Below are positions 1-6,557 of a stretch of DNA of 8,022 nt, piece by piece. The translations under genes and the position numbers were made by a program. Each line of letters opens with the position of its first letter. The first letter of the stretch is position 1. The stretch is taken from the NCBI GenBank assembly GCA_030646555.1, contig JAUSKP010000055.1, positions 1 to 8,022 of the forward strand. The letters run 5' to 3'. Under the pieces are notes generated by a model. It worked only from the letters and a program-made list of their open reading frames with translations. It did no database searches and was not told the origin of the DNA. This DNA is from a bacterium (GTDB lineage: Bacteria; Patescibacteriota; Minisyncoccia; UBA6257; 02-FULL-45-10c).

Positions 1-1
1 C

Positions 2-1909
2 ACGGCGCTCATTCACAAGAGCGGGGGCGGCACCGGTTTCTCCTTCAGCAGGCTGCGCCCGGAGAGCGACCACGTGGGCTCCACCGGCGGCGTGGCCAGC
101 GGGCCCGTCTCCTTCATCCGGGCTTTCGATACGGCTACGGACGTGATCAAGCAGGGCGGCATGCGCCGTGGGGCCAACATGGCTATATTGAATGTGGAGC
201 ATCCCGACGTCATGCGGTTCATCGGCGCCAAGGAAAAGCAGGACGCATTCAATAACTTCAACTTCTCGGTGGCTGTGACCGAGAAGTTCATGAGGGCGGT
301 GGAGGATGGCAGCGACTATGAACTGTGGAATCCGAGGACCAAGGCCGGCGCGGGCAAGCTCAATGCCAAACAGGTCTTCGACAAGATGGTGGAGAACGCC
401 TGGAGAAACGGCGATCCGGGCATCGTTTTCCTCGACCGCATCAACAAACACAATCCGACGCCTCACCTGGGCGCCATCGAGAGCACCAACCCCTGCGGCG
501 AGCAACCGCTCCTGCCCTACGAGTCGTGCAACCTGGGCTCCATCAACCTGTCGCGCATGGTGACCCAGGAGGCCGGCAAGTGGGTGGTCGACTACCCGAG
601 GTTGGCCTGCACGGTGAAGCTGGCCGTCAGGTTCCTGGACAACGTCATCGATATGAACCATTTCCCGCTTCCGCAGATCGAGCAGATGACCAAGAAAACG
701 AGGAAGGTGGGTCTGGGGGTCATGGGTTTCGCCGACATGCTGCTCCGCCTGGGCGTTTCATATGATTCGACGCAGGGCCTGGAGACCGGCGAAAACATCA
801 TGAAGTTCATCGATGAGAAGGCCGCCGAGGCCTCAGTGGAGTTGGGCAAGGAAAGGGGTTTGTTCCCTGCTTTTGAGGGCAGCATGTATGATGTTGCAGG
901 TGGATCGCTGGTCAGGAACGCCACCAGGACAACCATCGCGCCCACCGGCACGCTGAGCATCATTGCCGGCTGCTCCAGCGGGATCGAGCCGCTTTTCGCG
1001 CTGAGCTACGTGCGGACTATTCTGGACAACAGCAAGTTCGTGGAAGTGAACCCGATATTCGAGGATGTGGCCAAAGCCGAGGGCTTCTACAGCCCCCAGC
1101 TCATGGAGGAGCTTGCCCAGAAAGGCAGCATCCAGAAGATAGACGGCATCCCAGACCGGGTGAAGCGGCTGTTCGTCACCGCTCTGGACATCACCCCTGA
1201 ATGGCACGTGAAGATGCAGTCCGCCTTCCAGCGCTTCACCAACAACGCGGTGTCCAAGACGGTGAACTTCCCTCATGATGCTACCAAGGAAGACGTAGCC
1301 AAGGTCTACAGGCTGGCCTATCGGGAAGGGTGCAAGGGCATAACTATTTACAGAGACCGCAGCCGCGACCAGCAGGTGTTGAGCACCGGCGACCAGAAGG
1401 TGAAGAAGGAGGCCAGGGAGAAGCTGGCGCCTAGAGAGCGGAAGCGGGAAACCGAGGGCAAGACCATGAGAAAAGACACCGGCTGCGGCGGCCTGTACGT
1501 CACAGTCAACCGTGATGACGAAGGGCTGTGTGAGGTATTCTCCACCCTGGGCAAAGCCGGAGGCTGCGCCTCAGCCCAGTTGGAGGCTATCAGCCGGCTG
1601 ATCTCGCTGGCCATTCGCTCCGGCGTTGACCCGGAGTACATCGTGAAGCAACTGAGAGGGATCCGCTGCCCTTCGATCCAGTGGGAAGAAGGGCATGCCG
1701 TGCTCTCCTGCCCGGATGCCATCGGCTCTGTATTGGACAAGTATCTCACCGGGGAGTCATCGCCGTCGGCGGTCAAAGAGGTGCATGTATCCGGCAACGG
1801 CGGCGGCGCCAGGAACCTGGCGGGCCAGTGTCCGGAGTGCAGCGGCCTGCTGGTGTACCAGGAGGGCTGTCTGATCTGTCCCTTCTGCGGCTACACCAAG
1901 TGCGGGTAG
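2..1909 (+). CDS. nrdJ: Class II (adenosylcobalamin-dependent) ribonucleotide reductase, 5'-truncated
   Basis: Reduces ribonucleotides to deoxyribonucleotides using a B12-generated thiyl radical, so it needs neither oxygen nor a second radical subunit; cytoplasmic. The frame is open from base 2 (635 residues seen), so the N-terminus lies outside the window. Numbering from the first visible codon: GGGTGF at 8-13; the catalytic NPCGE at 163-167, with C165 as the expected thiyl-radical cysteine; C176 in ESCNLGS, matching the second redox cysteine of the Thermotoga enzyme (the partner cysteine would be in the missing part); the phosphate-binding PTGTLS at 314-319. After a charged linker (about 455-488) comes a TSCPD-type domain (about 489-590) with a Cys-rich start (TGCGG), then a C-terminal zinc-ribbon-like tail with C610, C613, C623, C626, C629 and C634. 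Such tails bind metal or re-reduce the active site in this family. The GC content is high compared with maf, the flavoprotein gene and yajQ. Family assignment is firm; the only gap is the missing N-terminus. Confidence 0.96.
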   Translation, partial: TALIHKSGGGTGFSFSRLRPESDHVGSTGGVASGPVSFIRAFDTATDVIKQGGMRRGANMAILNVEHPDVMRFIGAKEKQDAFNNFNFSVAVTEKFMRAVEDGSDYELWNPRTKAGAGKLNAKQVFDKMVENAWRNGDPGIVFLDRINKHNPTPHLGAIESTNPCGEQPLLPYESCNLGSINLSRMVTQEAGKWVVDYPRLACTVKLAVRFLDNVIDMNHFPLPQIEQMTKKTRKVGLGVMGFADMLLRLGVSYDSTQGLETGENIMKFIDEKAAEASVELGKERGLFPAFEGSMYDVAGGSLVRNATRTTIAPTGTLSIIAGCSSGIEPLFALSYVRTILDNSKFVEVNPIFEDVAKAEGFYSPQLMEELAQKGSIQKIDGIPDRVKRLFVTALDITPEWHVKMQSAFQRFTNNAVSKTVNFPHDATKEDVAKVYRLAYREGCKGITIYRDRSRDQQVLSTGDQKVKKEAREKLAPRERKRETEGKTMRKDTGCGGLYVTVNRDDEGLCEVFSTLGKAGGCASAQLEAISRLISLAIRSGVDPEYIVKQLRGIRCPSIQWEEGHAVLSCPDAIGSVLDKYLTGESSPSAVKEVHVSGNGGGARNLAGQCPECSGLLVYQEGCLICPFCGYTKCG

Positions 1910-1929
1910 CAGGGGAACAACGGCTGCTG

Positions 1930-2559
1930 TTAGCTGCTCGCAGGTTGTTTGATGACGTCGGGAGACAGAAGGCCGCCCGAGATCACCATGCGCATGGCCT
2001 CCTCGATGCTCAGCTCTGTATCGGCCAGGTCTTCCGGGTTGAGCAGCAGCAGGAATCCGGTCATTGGATTGGGGGCGTGTGGAATGAAGACGGGCACCTT
2101 TTGCTTGCCTTTGAAGTCCACAGGCTTGCCGGTCACGAAAGCGAGAACCAGCATGCCCTCTCTTGGAAACTCCACGATTACTACCCGCTTGAACGGCGCT
2201 TCTTTGAGGCTGCGCACCGCCTTCACGACCTGCGTCGCCGGACTGTAGACCCAGCGAATGATGGGCGCCCGGCACATCGCGGCGTCCAAGGCCCGGAGCA
2301 TGAATCTGCCACCTACGTTAGTCGCGAACAGCCCCAGTATGTAGACAACTACTATGATGGCCACCAGCCCAACGCCTGGCAGCGGATGGCCCAGGATGAT
2401 CACGATGAGAGGCTGAAAGATACCGTCGAGCGTCTGGAACAGCCAATTGAATACCAGGTAGGTCACTGCCAGGGGTATGGCGACCAGAAATCCGGCCAGG
2501 AATACGTTCCTGGTGCGTGGCAGCCAACGATCGAATCTACTCTGTTTTGGGGTTTCCAA
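1930..2559 (-). CDS. DUF502 family two-helix membrane protein
   Basis: Integral membrane protein of the DUF502 family; no biochemical function is established for the family. I choose the TTG at 2557-2559 as start because AGGAGG (2567-2572) lies 7 nt upstream. The frame continues upstream to a GTG at 2629-2631, but that codon has no ribosome binding site and adds 24 polar residues not expected of the family. From the TTG (209 aa): short basic N-terminus, membrane helix 1 at about 18-41, linker with LDG, membrane helix 2 at about 63-80 after PGVG, then a soluble C-terminal domain with YSPATQVV, VVIVEFPREG, FVTG and PNPMTGFLLL, all typical of DUF502. Convergent with nrdJ, with only 20 nt between the stops. 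No partner gene is evident. Confidence 0.9.
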   Translation of the reverse strand: METPKQSRFDRWLPRTRNVFLAGFLVAIPLAVTYLVFNWLFQTLDGIFQPLIVIILGHPLPGVGLVAIIVVVYILGLFATNVGGRFMLRALDAAMCRAPIIRWVYSPATQVVKAVRSLKEAPFKRVVIVEFPREGMLVLAFVTGKPVDFKGKQKVPVFIPHAPNPMTGFLLLLNPEDLADTELSIEEAMRMVISGGLLSPDVIKQPASS

Positions 2560-2566
2560 CTGCCTG

Positions 2567-2572
2567 CCTCCT
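2567..2572 (-). promoter_or_regulatory. Ribosome binding site AGGAGG deciding the DUF502 start
   Basis: On the minus strand AGGAGG is followed by 7 nt and then TTG (2559-2557). This is an optimal Shine-Dalgarno arrangement and moves the predicted start 24 codons inward from the longest open frame. Confidence 0.8.
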
Positions 2573-2847
2573 TTTCTTACGGGGTGCTGCGCTTCAGCAA
2601 TGGTCGCTGAGTCTCTTTTTCCGAGCGTCACCCGAGCGGGCCATTCAACCTTGATTCAGACAGGAGTCTCTCACTGCTGCAGTTCGCGTCTCGAAGTGCG
2701 TCCAGCGTTCTTGCCGCGAAGGTGTTGAGTTGAAGCCCGTATTGTCATCTTAACACATGATCGTTGCGGATTCCAACCGGCAATGGGCGGCGGCATAGGA
2801 CAACAGGGCATGGATTCAAACCCGTTCAGAAGGCAAAAGGATATGCT

Positions 2848-3075
2848 ATGGAAAAGCGTCGAATCCCGCCGCTGGTCTGGGCTTCTGTCGATGGGCGAAT
2901 GCGACTTCGACGCCGGAAGCGGCGAAAACAATCGCTTCCGCCCAAGTGGGTGAATCCGATACGTCAGGCTGTCCTGGTCAAGCTCCGTGTTGATCTGGGG
3001 GATTCGCTGAGGAGACTGAGCAAGAACAGGCGGCATAAGGTTGTCAGGTACTCAACACCTGTTATAATCGTTTAA
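2848..3075 (+). CDS. Doubtful small basic protein, hypothetical
   Basis: A 75-codon ORF beginning MEKRRIPPLVWASVDG and very rich in Arg and Lys, with runs such as RLRRRKRRK. AAAAGGA ends about 6 nt before the ATG, a fair ribosome binding site. Against it: no family is recognised, the arginine runs could simply be a by-product of composition, and its last codons contain the -35 and -10 elements of the maf promoter. A frame on the other strand (2671-3036) covers the same DNA and looks no better. If real, it might bind nucleic acid, but that is only a guess from charge. Confidence 0.25.
   Translation: MEKRRIPPLVWASVDGRMRLRRRKRRKQSLPPKWVNPIRQAVLVKLRVDLGDSLRRLSKNRRHKVVRYSTPVIIV
2914..2940. repeat. 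Perfect 8-bp hairpin in the gap before maf
   Basis: CGGAAGCG (2914-2921) and CGCTTCCG (2933-2940) are exact inverted copies around an 11-nt loop. No T-run follows on either strand, so it is not a standard intrinsic terminator. It falls inside the doubtful small basic ORF. Confidence 0.45.
3041..3068 (+). promoter_or_regulatory. Sigma70-type promoter of maf
   Basis: TTGTCA (3041-3046, one mismatch to TTGACA), a 16-nt spacer and a perfect TATAAT (3063-3068). Transcription would start near 3075, leaving a leader of about 66 nt before the maf ATG. Confidence 0.7.
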
Positions 3076-3140
3076 TGTCAAACGCCGTGCAGTCGCCATT
3101 GTACGTTAGTTTTTGGCTTCGCGGCATCCAGGATTAGTGT

Positions 3141-3716
3141 ATGAAGAAGATTGTTTTGGCTTCGGCTTCACCGCGCCGGAAGGCCTTGCTGGAACAGATT
3201 TGCCTCAAATTCACAGTCGATGCCCGCGTGCGGGAAGATACTGAGTTGGTAGGGCAGGAACCGCACCAGCTTGCCAGGGAAATCTCCCTGAAGAAAGCTG
3301 AATCAGTGGCTAGCGGCTATCCTGATGCCATTATTATCGCCGCAGATACTTTTGGGGTCATCGATGGCTGCATGATTGGCAAACCACATTCAGAAAGTGA
3401 AGCCCGCGCAATGATTGCCTCGTTGAGCGGTAAATCGCACACCGTCATCACCGGTTTCACTGTCCTTGATACGCTCACTCGCAAAGCCGTCTCACGAAGC
3501 GTGGAAACTACTGTTCACATGAAGCGGATTACGACGTCAGAAATAGAGGCGTACGTGAAAACCGGCGAACCGCTGGATACAGCGGGCGCGTATGCCATTC
3601 AGGGATTGGGGGCGGTGTTTGTGGAGAGAATCGAGGGGGACTACTTCAATGTCGTGGGCTTGCCATTGTGTGCCCTCGCGGAAGTCCTGAAAGAGTTTGG
3701 CATTACCGTTTTGTGA
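3141..3716 (+). CDS. maf: Maf family nucleoside triphosphate pyrophosphatase
   Basis: Hydrolyses non-canonical or surplus nucleoside triphosphates to the monophosphate and pyrophosphate, a nucleotide-pool cleaning role; Maf proteins are also tied to septum control in Bacillus. The 191-residue length is normal. Motifs: SASPRR at 8-13 (phosphate-binding), KKA at 51-53, AADT with the catalytic-type D69, GKP at 80-82, GEP at 142-144, AGAYAIQG at 148-155 and GDYFNVVGLP at 166-175. This set best fits the dTTP/UTP-type (YhdE-like) branch, but subfamily is inferred. The usual DKAG is DTAG here (T147 for Lys). AGGA lies 7 nt before the ATG. A near-consensus promoter precedes the gene. Its last 14 bp overlap the end of the convergent flavoprotein gene, and no terminator separates the two. 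Confidence 0.95.
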   Translation: MKKIVLASASPRRKALLEQICLKFTVDARVREDTELVGQEPHQLAREISLKKAESVASGYPDAIIIAADTFGVIDGCMIGKPHSESEARAMIASLSGKSHTVITGFTVLDTLTRKAVSRSVETTVHMKRITTSEIEAYVKTGEPLDTAGAYAIQGLGAVFVERIEGDYFNVVGLPLCALAEVLKEFGITVL

Positions 3717-5037
3717 GGACAAAGGACGCGGCGCTCTCTCCTGCGACATAACCCGTTGAGAAAGCGGCTTGCAGATTGAATCCCCCGGTCCCCGCATCCA
3801 CATCTATGACCTCTCCGCAGAAGAAGAGCCCGTCTACTAATCTGGACGCCATCGTGCGCGGGTCAATTTCTTTGAGCGAAATACCACCCGCTGTCACCAT
3901 GGCTGTCGAGGTGGAATAGGCGCCTTTAATATCAAACCGTAATGATTTCAGCAGGTTCAATAGGCTTTCGCGCGCTTCTAGTGTAATCTGGTTACCTAAT
4001 TCATCGGGCGGAACACCTGTCATACCGACAAACGGTTCTACGAGCTTCTGCGGCAAGAAGTCCTTGATGATGTTCCGGTAGGTGCGCTTGCCGTGCCTAT
4101 CGAATGCCTGCTGTAATTCTGTCCGGAGAGCGCCAGCGTCCCTGTCAGGCATGAGGTCGATAGAAACGCTGACGGGGCCATTTGCGAGCGCGTCAACAAT
4201 GGCAATGCTCATCTCCAGTATGATGGGACCGCTGAGACCGAAATGTGTAATGATAGCGTCACCGGTACGGCTCTCAATGATGGGCGGCTTAGAGCGTTTG
4301 CCAGCGATACCCCGCCCAACATCCACTCTTGGAACCAGTGAGAGGTCGATCTTCCCGGACGGACACTGGAACGCGGTTATGCGCACATTGCGGAGACTGG
4401 CGCCCTGCATCCGTCTAGCTTGTTCAATATCAGTGACGACGAGTGGCGCCAGACCCGGTCGTAATCTGACAATCGTATGACCGAGTGCCGCGGCAATAGG
4501 GAAGCCATCGCCTGTAGAGCCGGTCTCCGGATGAGCCAAGCCTCCGGCTGCGAGGATGACCGCAGATGCCGGTAGATTCCCGGCAGATGTCTGTACTCCA
4601 GACACCAGACCGTTCTCCACCAATACGCCGGTCACGCTCACACCGAAACGCAGTGTTACCTTGCCATCAGCCATGTAACGCTCGAAAGCACGCACGATGT
4701 CACGGGCGTTATCAGTGGTGGGGTAGACTTTGCCATCCGGTTCGGTCTTACATTCGATTCCGTAACGTCGCAGGAGAGCCAGCAAATCGTCACGGAAGAA
4801 CCGGTTAAATGCGCTATAGAGAAAGCGGCCATTATGACCAAACTGGGCGATAAAGCTATCCATATCCCGGCTGTTTGATAAGTTGCAGCGTCCGTTGCCA
4901 GTGATAAGGATTTTCTTACCGGGGCGCTCCATCTTTTCCAAGAGAAGTACGTTACTACCCAGTTCCGCCGCCCGTCCGGCTGCCATCATGCCGGCCGCCC
5001 CTGCCCCAACAACTATGATTTGGTAATTACCAGCCAT
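3703..5037 (-). CDS. HI0933 family NAD(P)/FAD-dependent oxidoreductase (BaiN/YhiN-like)
   Basis: FAD flavoprotein of the HI0933 family, which includes YhiN and proteins annotated as BaiN or aminoacetone oxidase-like; the substrate cannot be read from sequence. From the ATG at 5037 it has 444 residues: dinucleotide-binding GAGAAG at 11-16 after a beta strand, E34 ending the second strand (FAD ribose contact), the family signature GKKILITGNGRCNLSN at 40-55, then AAGG and TGSTGDG in the middle, HFGLSGP, and the C-terminal FAD-binding GEVIDVDAGTGG from about 408. Start choice: this ATG has AAAGGG 9 nt upstream and places the Rossmann fold at the very N-terminus. A GTG at 5076 or an ATG at 5073, overlapping the yajQ stop, would add 12-13 residues and are less likely. 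It lies 35 nt downstream of yajQ, so the two are probably cotranscribed. It overlaps maf tail to tail by 14 bp. Confidence 0.93.
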   Translation of the reverse strand: MAGNYQIIVVGAGAAGMMAAGRAAELGSNVLLLEKMERPGKKILITGNGRCNLSNSRDMDSFIAQFGHNGRFLYSAFNRFFRDDLLALLRRYGIECKTEPDGKVYPTTDNARDIVRAFERYMADGKVTLRFGVSVTGVLVENGLVSGVQTSAGNLPASAVILAAGGLAHPETGSTGDGFPIAAALGHTIVRLRPGLAPLVVTDIEQARRMQGASLRNVRITAFQCPSGKIDLSLVPRVDVGRGIAGKRSKPPIIESRTGDAIITHFGLSGPIILEMSIAIVDALANGPVSVSIDLMPDRDAGALRTELQQAFDRHGKRTYRNIIKDFLPQKLVEPFVGMTGVPPDELGNQITLEARESLLNLLKSLRFDIKGAYSTSTAMVTAGGISLKEIDPRTMASRLVDGLFFCGEVIDVDAGTGGFNLQAAFSTGYVAGESAASFVLTKR

Positions 5038-5072
5038 AATGGCCGACCCTTTTCCAATTGCTCTGGCTGGCA

Positions 5073-5561
5073 TCACTTCATATTGACAAATTGCAGAGGT
5101 AAATCGTAGTCCTGCTCCGTTAGCAGTCGCATGATCTCCCGTAGGTCATCAATACTCTTACCAGTGATCCTGACCCGATCGTCTTGAATCACCGGCTGGA
5201 CCTTGATATTAAGACTTTTAATGTATTTGACGATTTTCTGACAGGTTTCTTTTGGGATGCCTTCCTTGATCCGAATGTCCAATATGGTGGCCCGCGGGGA
5301 GGCGCTCCCGATTTTCCCGATGTCCAGGCATTTGGGAGACAGTCTAAGCCGAGTGCATTGGCCTATGAGCATCTCGACCACTGCCTTGACCTTCCAATCG
5401 TCTCCGGTAACAATATGAATCGACTTTTCTTTTCGGTCGAGAGTAATCTCGGTCGTCACGTTTTTGAAATCATATCGAGCGGAGACTTCACGCTTGACGT
5501 TGTTGATGGCGTTGTCCAGTGCCTGCATATCCACAATACTCACCACGTCTAATGATGGCAT
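5073..5561 (-). CDS. yajQ: YajQ family (cyclic-di-GMP-binding) protein
   Basis: YajQ-family nucleotide-binding protein. Members in Xanthomonas and Pseudomonas bind cyclic di-GMP and affect transcription; E. coli YajQ binds nucleic acid and nucleotides. Which of these applies here is unknown. The protein is 162 aa from the ATG at 5561, matching the usual ~163, and begins MPSLDVVS like family members. SARYDFK at 27-33, the central DIRIKEG strand and the terminal VRITGK, DDL and LQFVNMK are all diagnostic. The frame runs on upstream to 5606, but GGGAGGTGA directly before the 5561 ATG marks the true start. First gene of a probable two-gene operon with the downstream flavoprotein. Confidence 0.95.
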   Translation of the reverse strand: MPSLDVVSIVDMQALDNAINNVKREVSARYDFKNVTTEITLDRKEKSIHIVTGDDWKVKAVVEMLIGQCTRLRLSPKCLDIGKIGSASPRATILDIRIKEGIPKETCQKIVKYIKSLNIKVQPVIQDDRVRITGKSIDDLREIMRLLTEQDYDLPLQFVNMK

Positions 5562-5596
5562 TTTCACCTCCCAGGTAATGACGACCGATTCGATCA

Positions 5597-5605
5597 ATTC
5601 TAACA
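5597..5605 (-). promoter_or_regulatory. Possible extended -10 promoter of yajQ
   Basis: The minus strand reads TG-T-TAGAAT, an extended -10 with one mismatch to TATAAT, about 35 nt before the yajQ ATG. I see no good -35, which extended -10 promoters can lack. The implied leader is about 30 nt and includes the strong ribosome binding site. Confidence 0.35.
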
Positions 5606-5747
5606 CGAAAGTGACGATGAGTCTGATTAAAACGCGCTGGTATTTCTAAGGTGGAATAACTATATCCTGCTTACCTGATGGACGCAACGGTTGGAAACTG
5701 AACTGTTCGCCGCTCCGTTTCCGAGCCACCCCTCAATATACATTTTG

Positions 5748-5917
5748 GGGCTGACCTGCCCCCAATTGAGGTGGACCCCATCATTAGGACAGGGCAGGGT
5801 CCCAATTAAGAGCGGGCCTGCACCTGCCAGGGATCGGCTTATCCGTGCACTTGGCGTAGGATTCTACCATATCTGCAGGGGCTGCTTCCACCGCGCTTGA
5901 TGTGGGCAGGTCAGCCC
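5748..5917. mobile_element. Putative MITE or IS3-type insertion-sequence remnant
   Basis: GGGCTGACCTGCCC (5748-5761) and its exact reverse complement GGGCAGGTCAGCCC (5904-5917) bracket 142 bp with no transposase. The outermost TGACCTGCCC followed by a C-run resembles terminal repeats of IS3-family elements as I remember them; this was not checked against a database. Internal structure is dense: TTGGGG/CCCCAA (5745-5750 and 5760-5765), CCTCAAT/ATTGAGG (5731-5737 and 5765-5771), GGACCC/GGGTCC (5773-5778 and 5797-5802), and CCCAATT directly repeated 40 bp apart (5761 and 5801). No clear target duplication is seen. It could instead be a structured regulatory region. Confidence 0.4.
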
Positions 5918-5969
5918 GTGCCAATACCAAATCCTGCCTGACACGGCCCATTATGCGACCTGCTATAGG

Positions 5970-6014
5970 CATGTGTCAAGGCATACCCCTTTTGGAACAT
6001 TCAGAAGACACATG
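5970..6014. repeat. 8-bp inverted repeat CATGTGTC / GACACATG
   Basis: Exact inverted copies at 5970-5977 and 6007-6014 with a 29-nt gap; a third related TGACAC lies at 5939-5944. This could be an operator pair or a chance match in a repeat-rich gap. Confidence 0.35.
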
Positions 6015-6188
6015 GAACAGATTTGCAGGCAAGAGCTAACCAGTCCGGTTGAACGATAGGGCGGTTGTTATCCGTGAGCGGGACAAAACTATTGCGGCCA
6101 GGTCAGAAGAGCCGGCCCACGGCGCTCTTGATGGTCTGACAGAGACTATCGCAGGAACGCCCCCTGGCGCATGGCTGTGACTTCGGGG

Positions 6189-6194
6189 TATAAT
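6189..6194 (+). promoter_or_regulatory. -10 element TATAAT upstream of the rubredoxin-like gene
   Basis: A perfect TATAAT 30 nt before the leader ORF and 85 nt before the rubredoxin-like ATG. The matching -35 is poor (TGGCGC at 6165-6170, spacer 18), so if used the promoter is probably weak or needs an activator. Confidence 0.4.
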
Positions 6195-6223
6195 CGATCT
6201 GCCGCTGGAGGTCCGGAGGGAAA

Positions 6224-6301
6224 ATGAACGTCTTGTTTTCGATATCGCGGTCAGATATGATTGGAGGTATGGACATCGATGAACTACTGGATGTGCTCTG
6301 A
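6224..6301 (+). CDS. 25-residue leader ORF overlapping the rubredoxin-like gene
   Basis: ATG at 6224 follows GGAGGG by 3 nt. The peptide begins MNVLFSISRSDMIGG and ends DELLDVL at a TGA. Its last 23 nt overlap the start of the rubredoxin-like gene in another frame, the geometry of translational coupling. The family is unknown, and the close Shine-Dalgarno spacing and small size keep confidence low. It may serve only to bring ribosomes to the next start. Confidence 0.3.
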   Translation: MNVLFSISRSDMIGGMDIDELLDVL

Positions 6302-6461
6302 TTGCAGCTACGTCTTTGATGCCGAGGACCCTCCTGAGAAATGTCCGAGTTGCGGCGGAAAATGCACGTTCACGAACGTTACCTGCTACATTCCTGAGTG
6401 CGGCGGCCCGGATCACCTCGACCCCAGGCTAGTTGCCCAGCGGGCAAGAGAAGCGCGATAG
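6279..6461 (+). CDS. Small rubredoxin-like Cys4 metal-binding protein
   Basis: A 60-residue protein with an N-terminal rubredoxin-like knuckle pair, C6-x2-C9 and C22-x2-C25 (CPSCG), joined by a short 12-residue loop ending DPPEKC. That is like the rubredoxin domain at the end of rubrerythrins rather than a full rubredoxin. Three further cysteines (C29, C36, C41) lie in a tail with VTCYIPECGGP, which may bind a second metal. It probably holds one Fe or Zn and transfers electrons or has a structural role; that is inferred. Start: ATG 6279 with GGAGGT (6263-6268) 10 nt upstream, in preference to an in-frame TTG at 6261 with no Shine-Dalgarno. It lies 96 nt before the nitroreductase on the same strand, so a redox partnership is plausible. 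Confidence 0.75.
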   Translation: MNYWMCSDCSYVFDAEDPPEKCPSCGGKCTFTNVTCYIPECGGPDHLDPRLVAQRAREAR

Positions 6462-6557
6462 GCGAAATCAGAGCTCTACTTTCCGCGGGTAACTCAGGGA
6501 TTTCTGCCACTCGCGCATGTTGACAGTCACCGGAATATTGGAGCGAAAGGATTTTTT

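Larger units (their letters stand above)
5562..6223. other. Gene-free region rich in inverted repeats
   Basis: No frame in this 660-bp stretch has a recognisable domain, and the longer open frames (for example 5691-5900 + and 5784-5972 -) read as random sequence. It holds the yajQ promoter region, the 14-bp inverted repeat pair treated separately, a CATGTGTC/GACACATG pair (5970-5977 and 6007-6014) and TGACAC/GTGTCA (5939-5944 and 5973-5978). It ends with the leader of the rubredoxin-like gene. Confidence 0.6.

Noticed and set aside
2805..2835. tRNA T-arm-like GATTCAAACCC
   Set aside because: The flanking bases do not form a T-stem and no acceptor or anticodon arm is present on either strand.
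2671..3036. 121-codon ORF (-) opposite the small basic ORF
   Set aside because: No family features and low-complexity Ser/Pro/Arg content; more likely a shadow frame.
5784..5972. 62-codon ORF (-) in the repeat region, possible transposase fragment
   Set aside because: No DDE or helix-turn-helix signature visible; it spans the inverted repeat.
5839..6076. TTATCCGTG occurring at 5839-5847 and 6068-6076 as DnaA-like sites
   Set aside because: Two copies of a 9-mer are not significant, and each has more than one mismatch to the DnaA consensus.
6110..6150. TTGATGGTCTG after CCGGCCC at 6112-6138, recurring at 7590-7615, as a dispersed repeat
   Set aside because: An 11-mer match is expected several times by chance in 8 kb, and the flanking alignment is only about half identical beyond the two short blocks.
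6520..6525. TTGACA upstream of the nitroreductase as a promoter -35
   Set aside because: No -10-like hexamer lies 15-19 nt downstream; the sequence there runs into the ribosome binding site.
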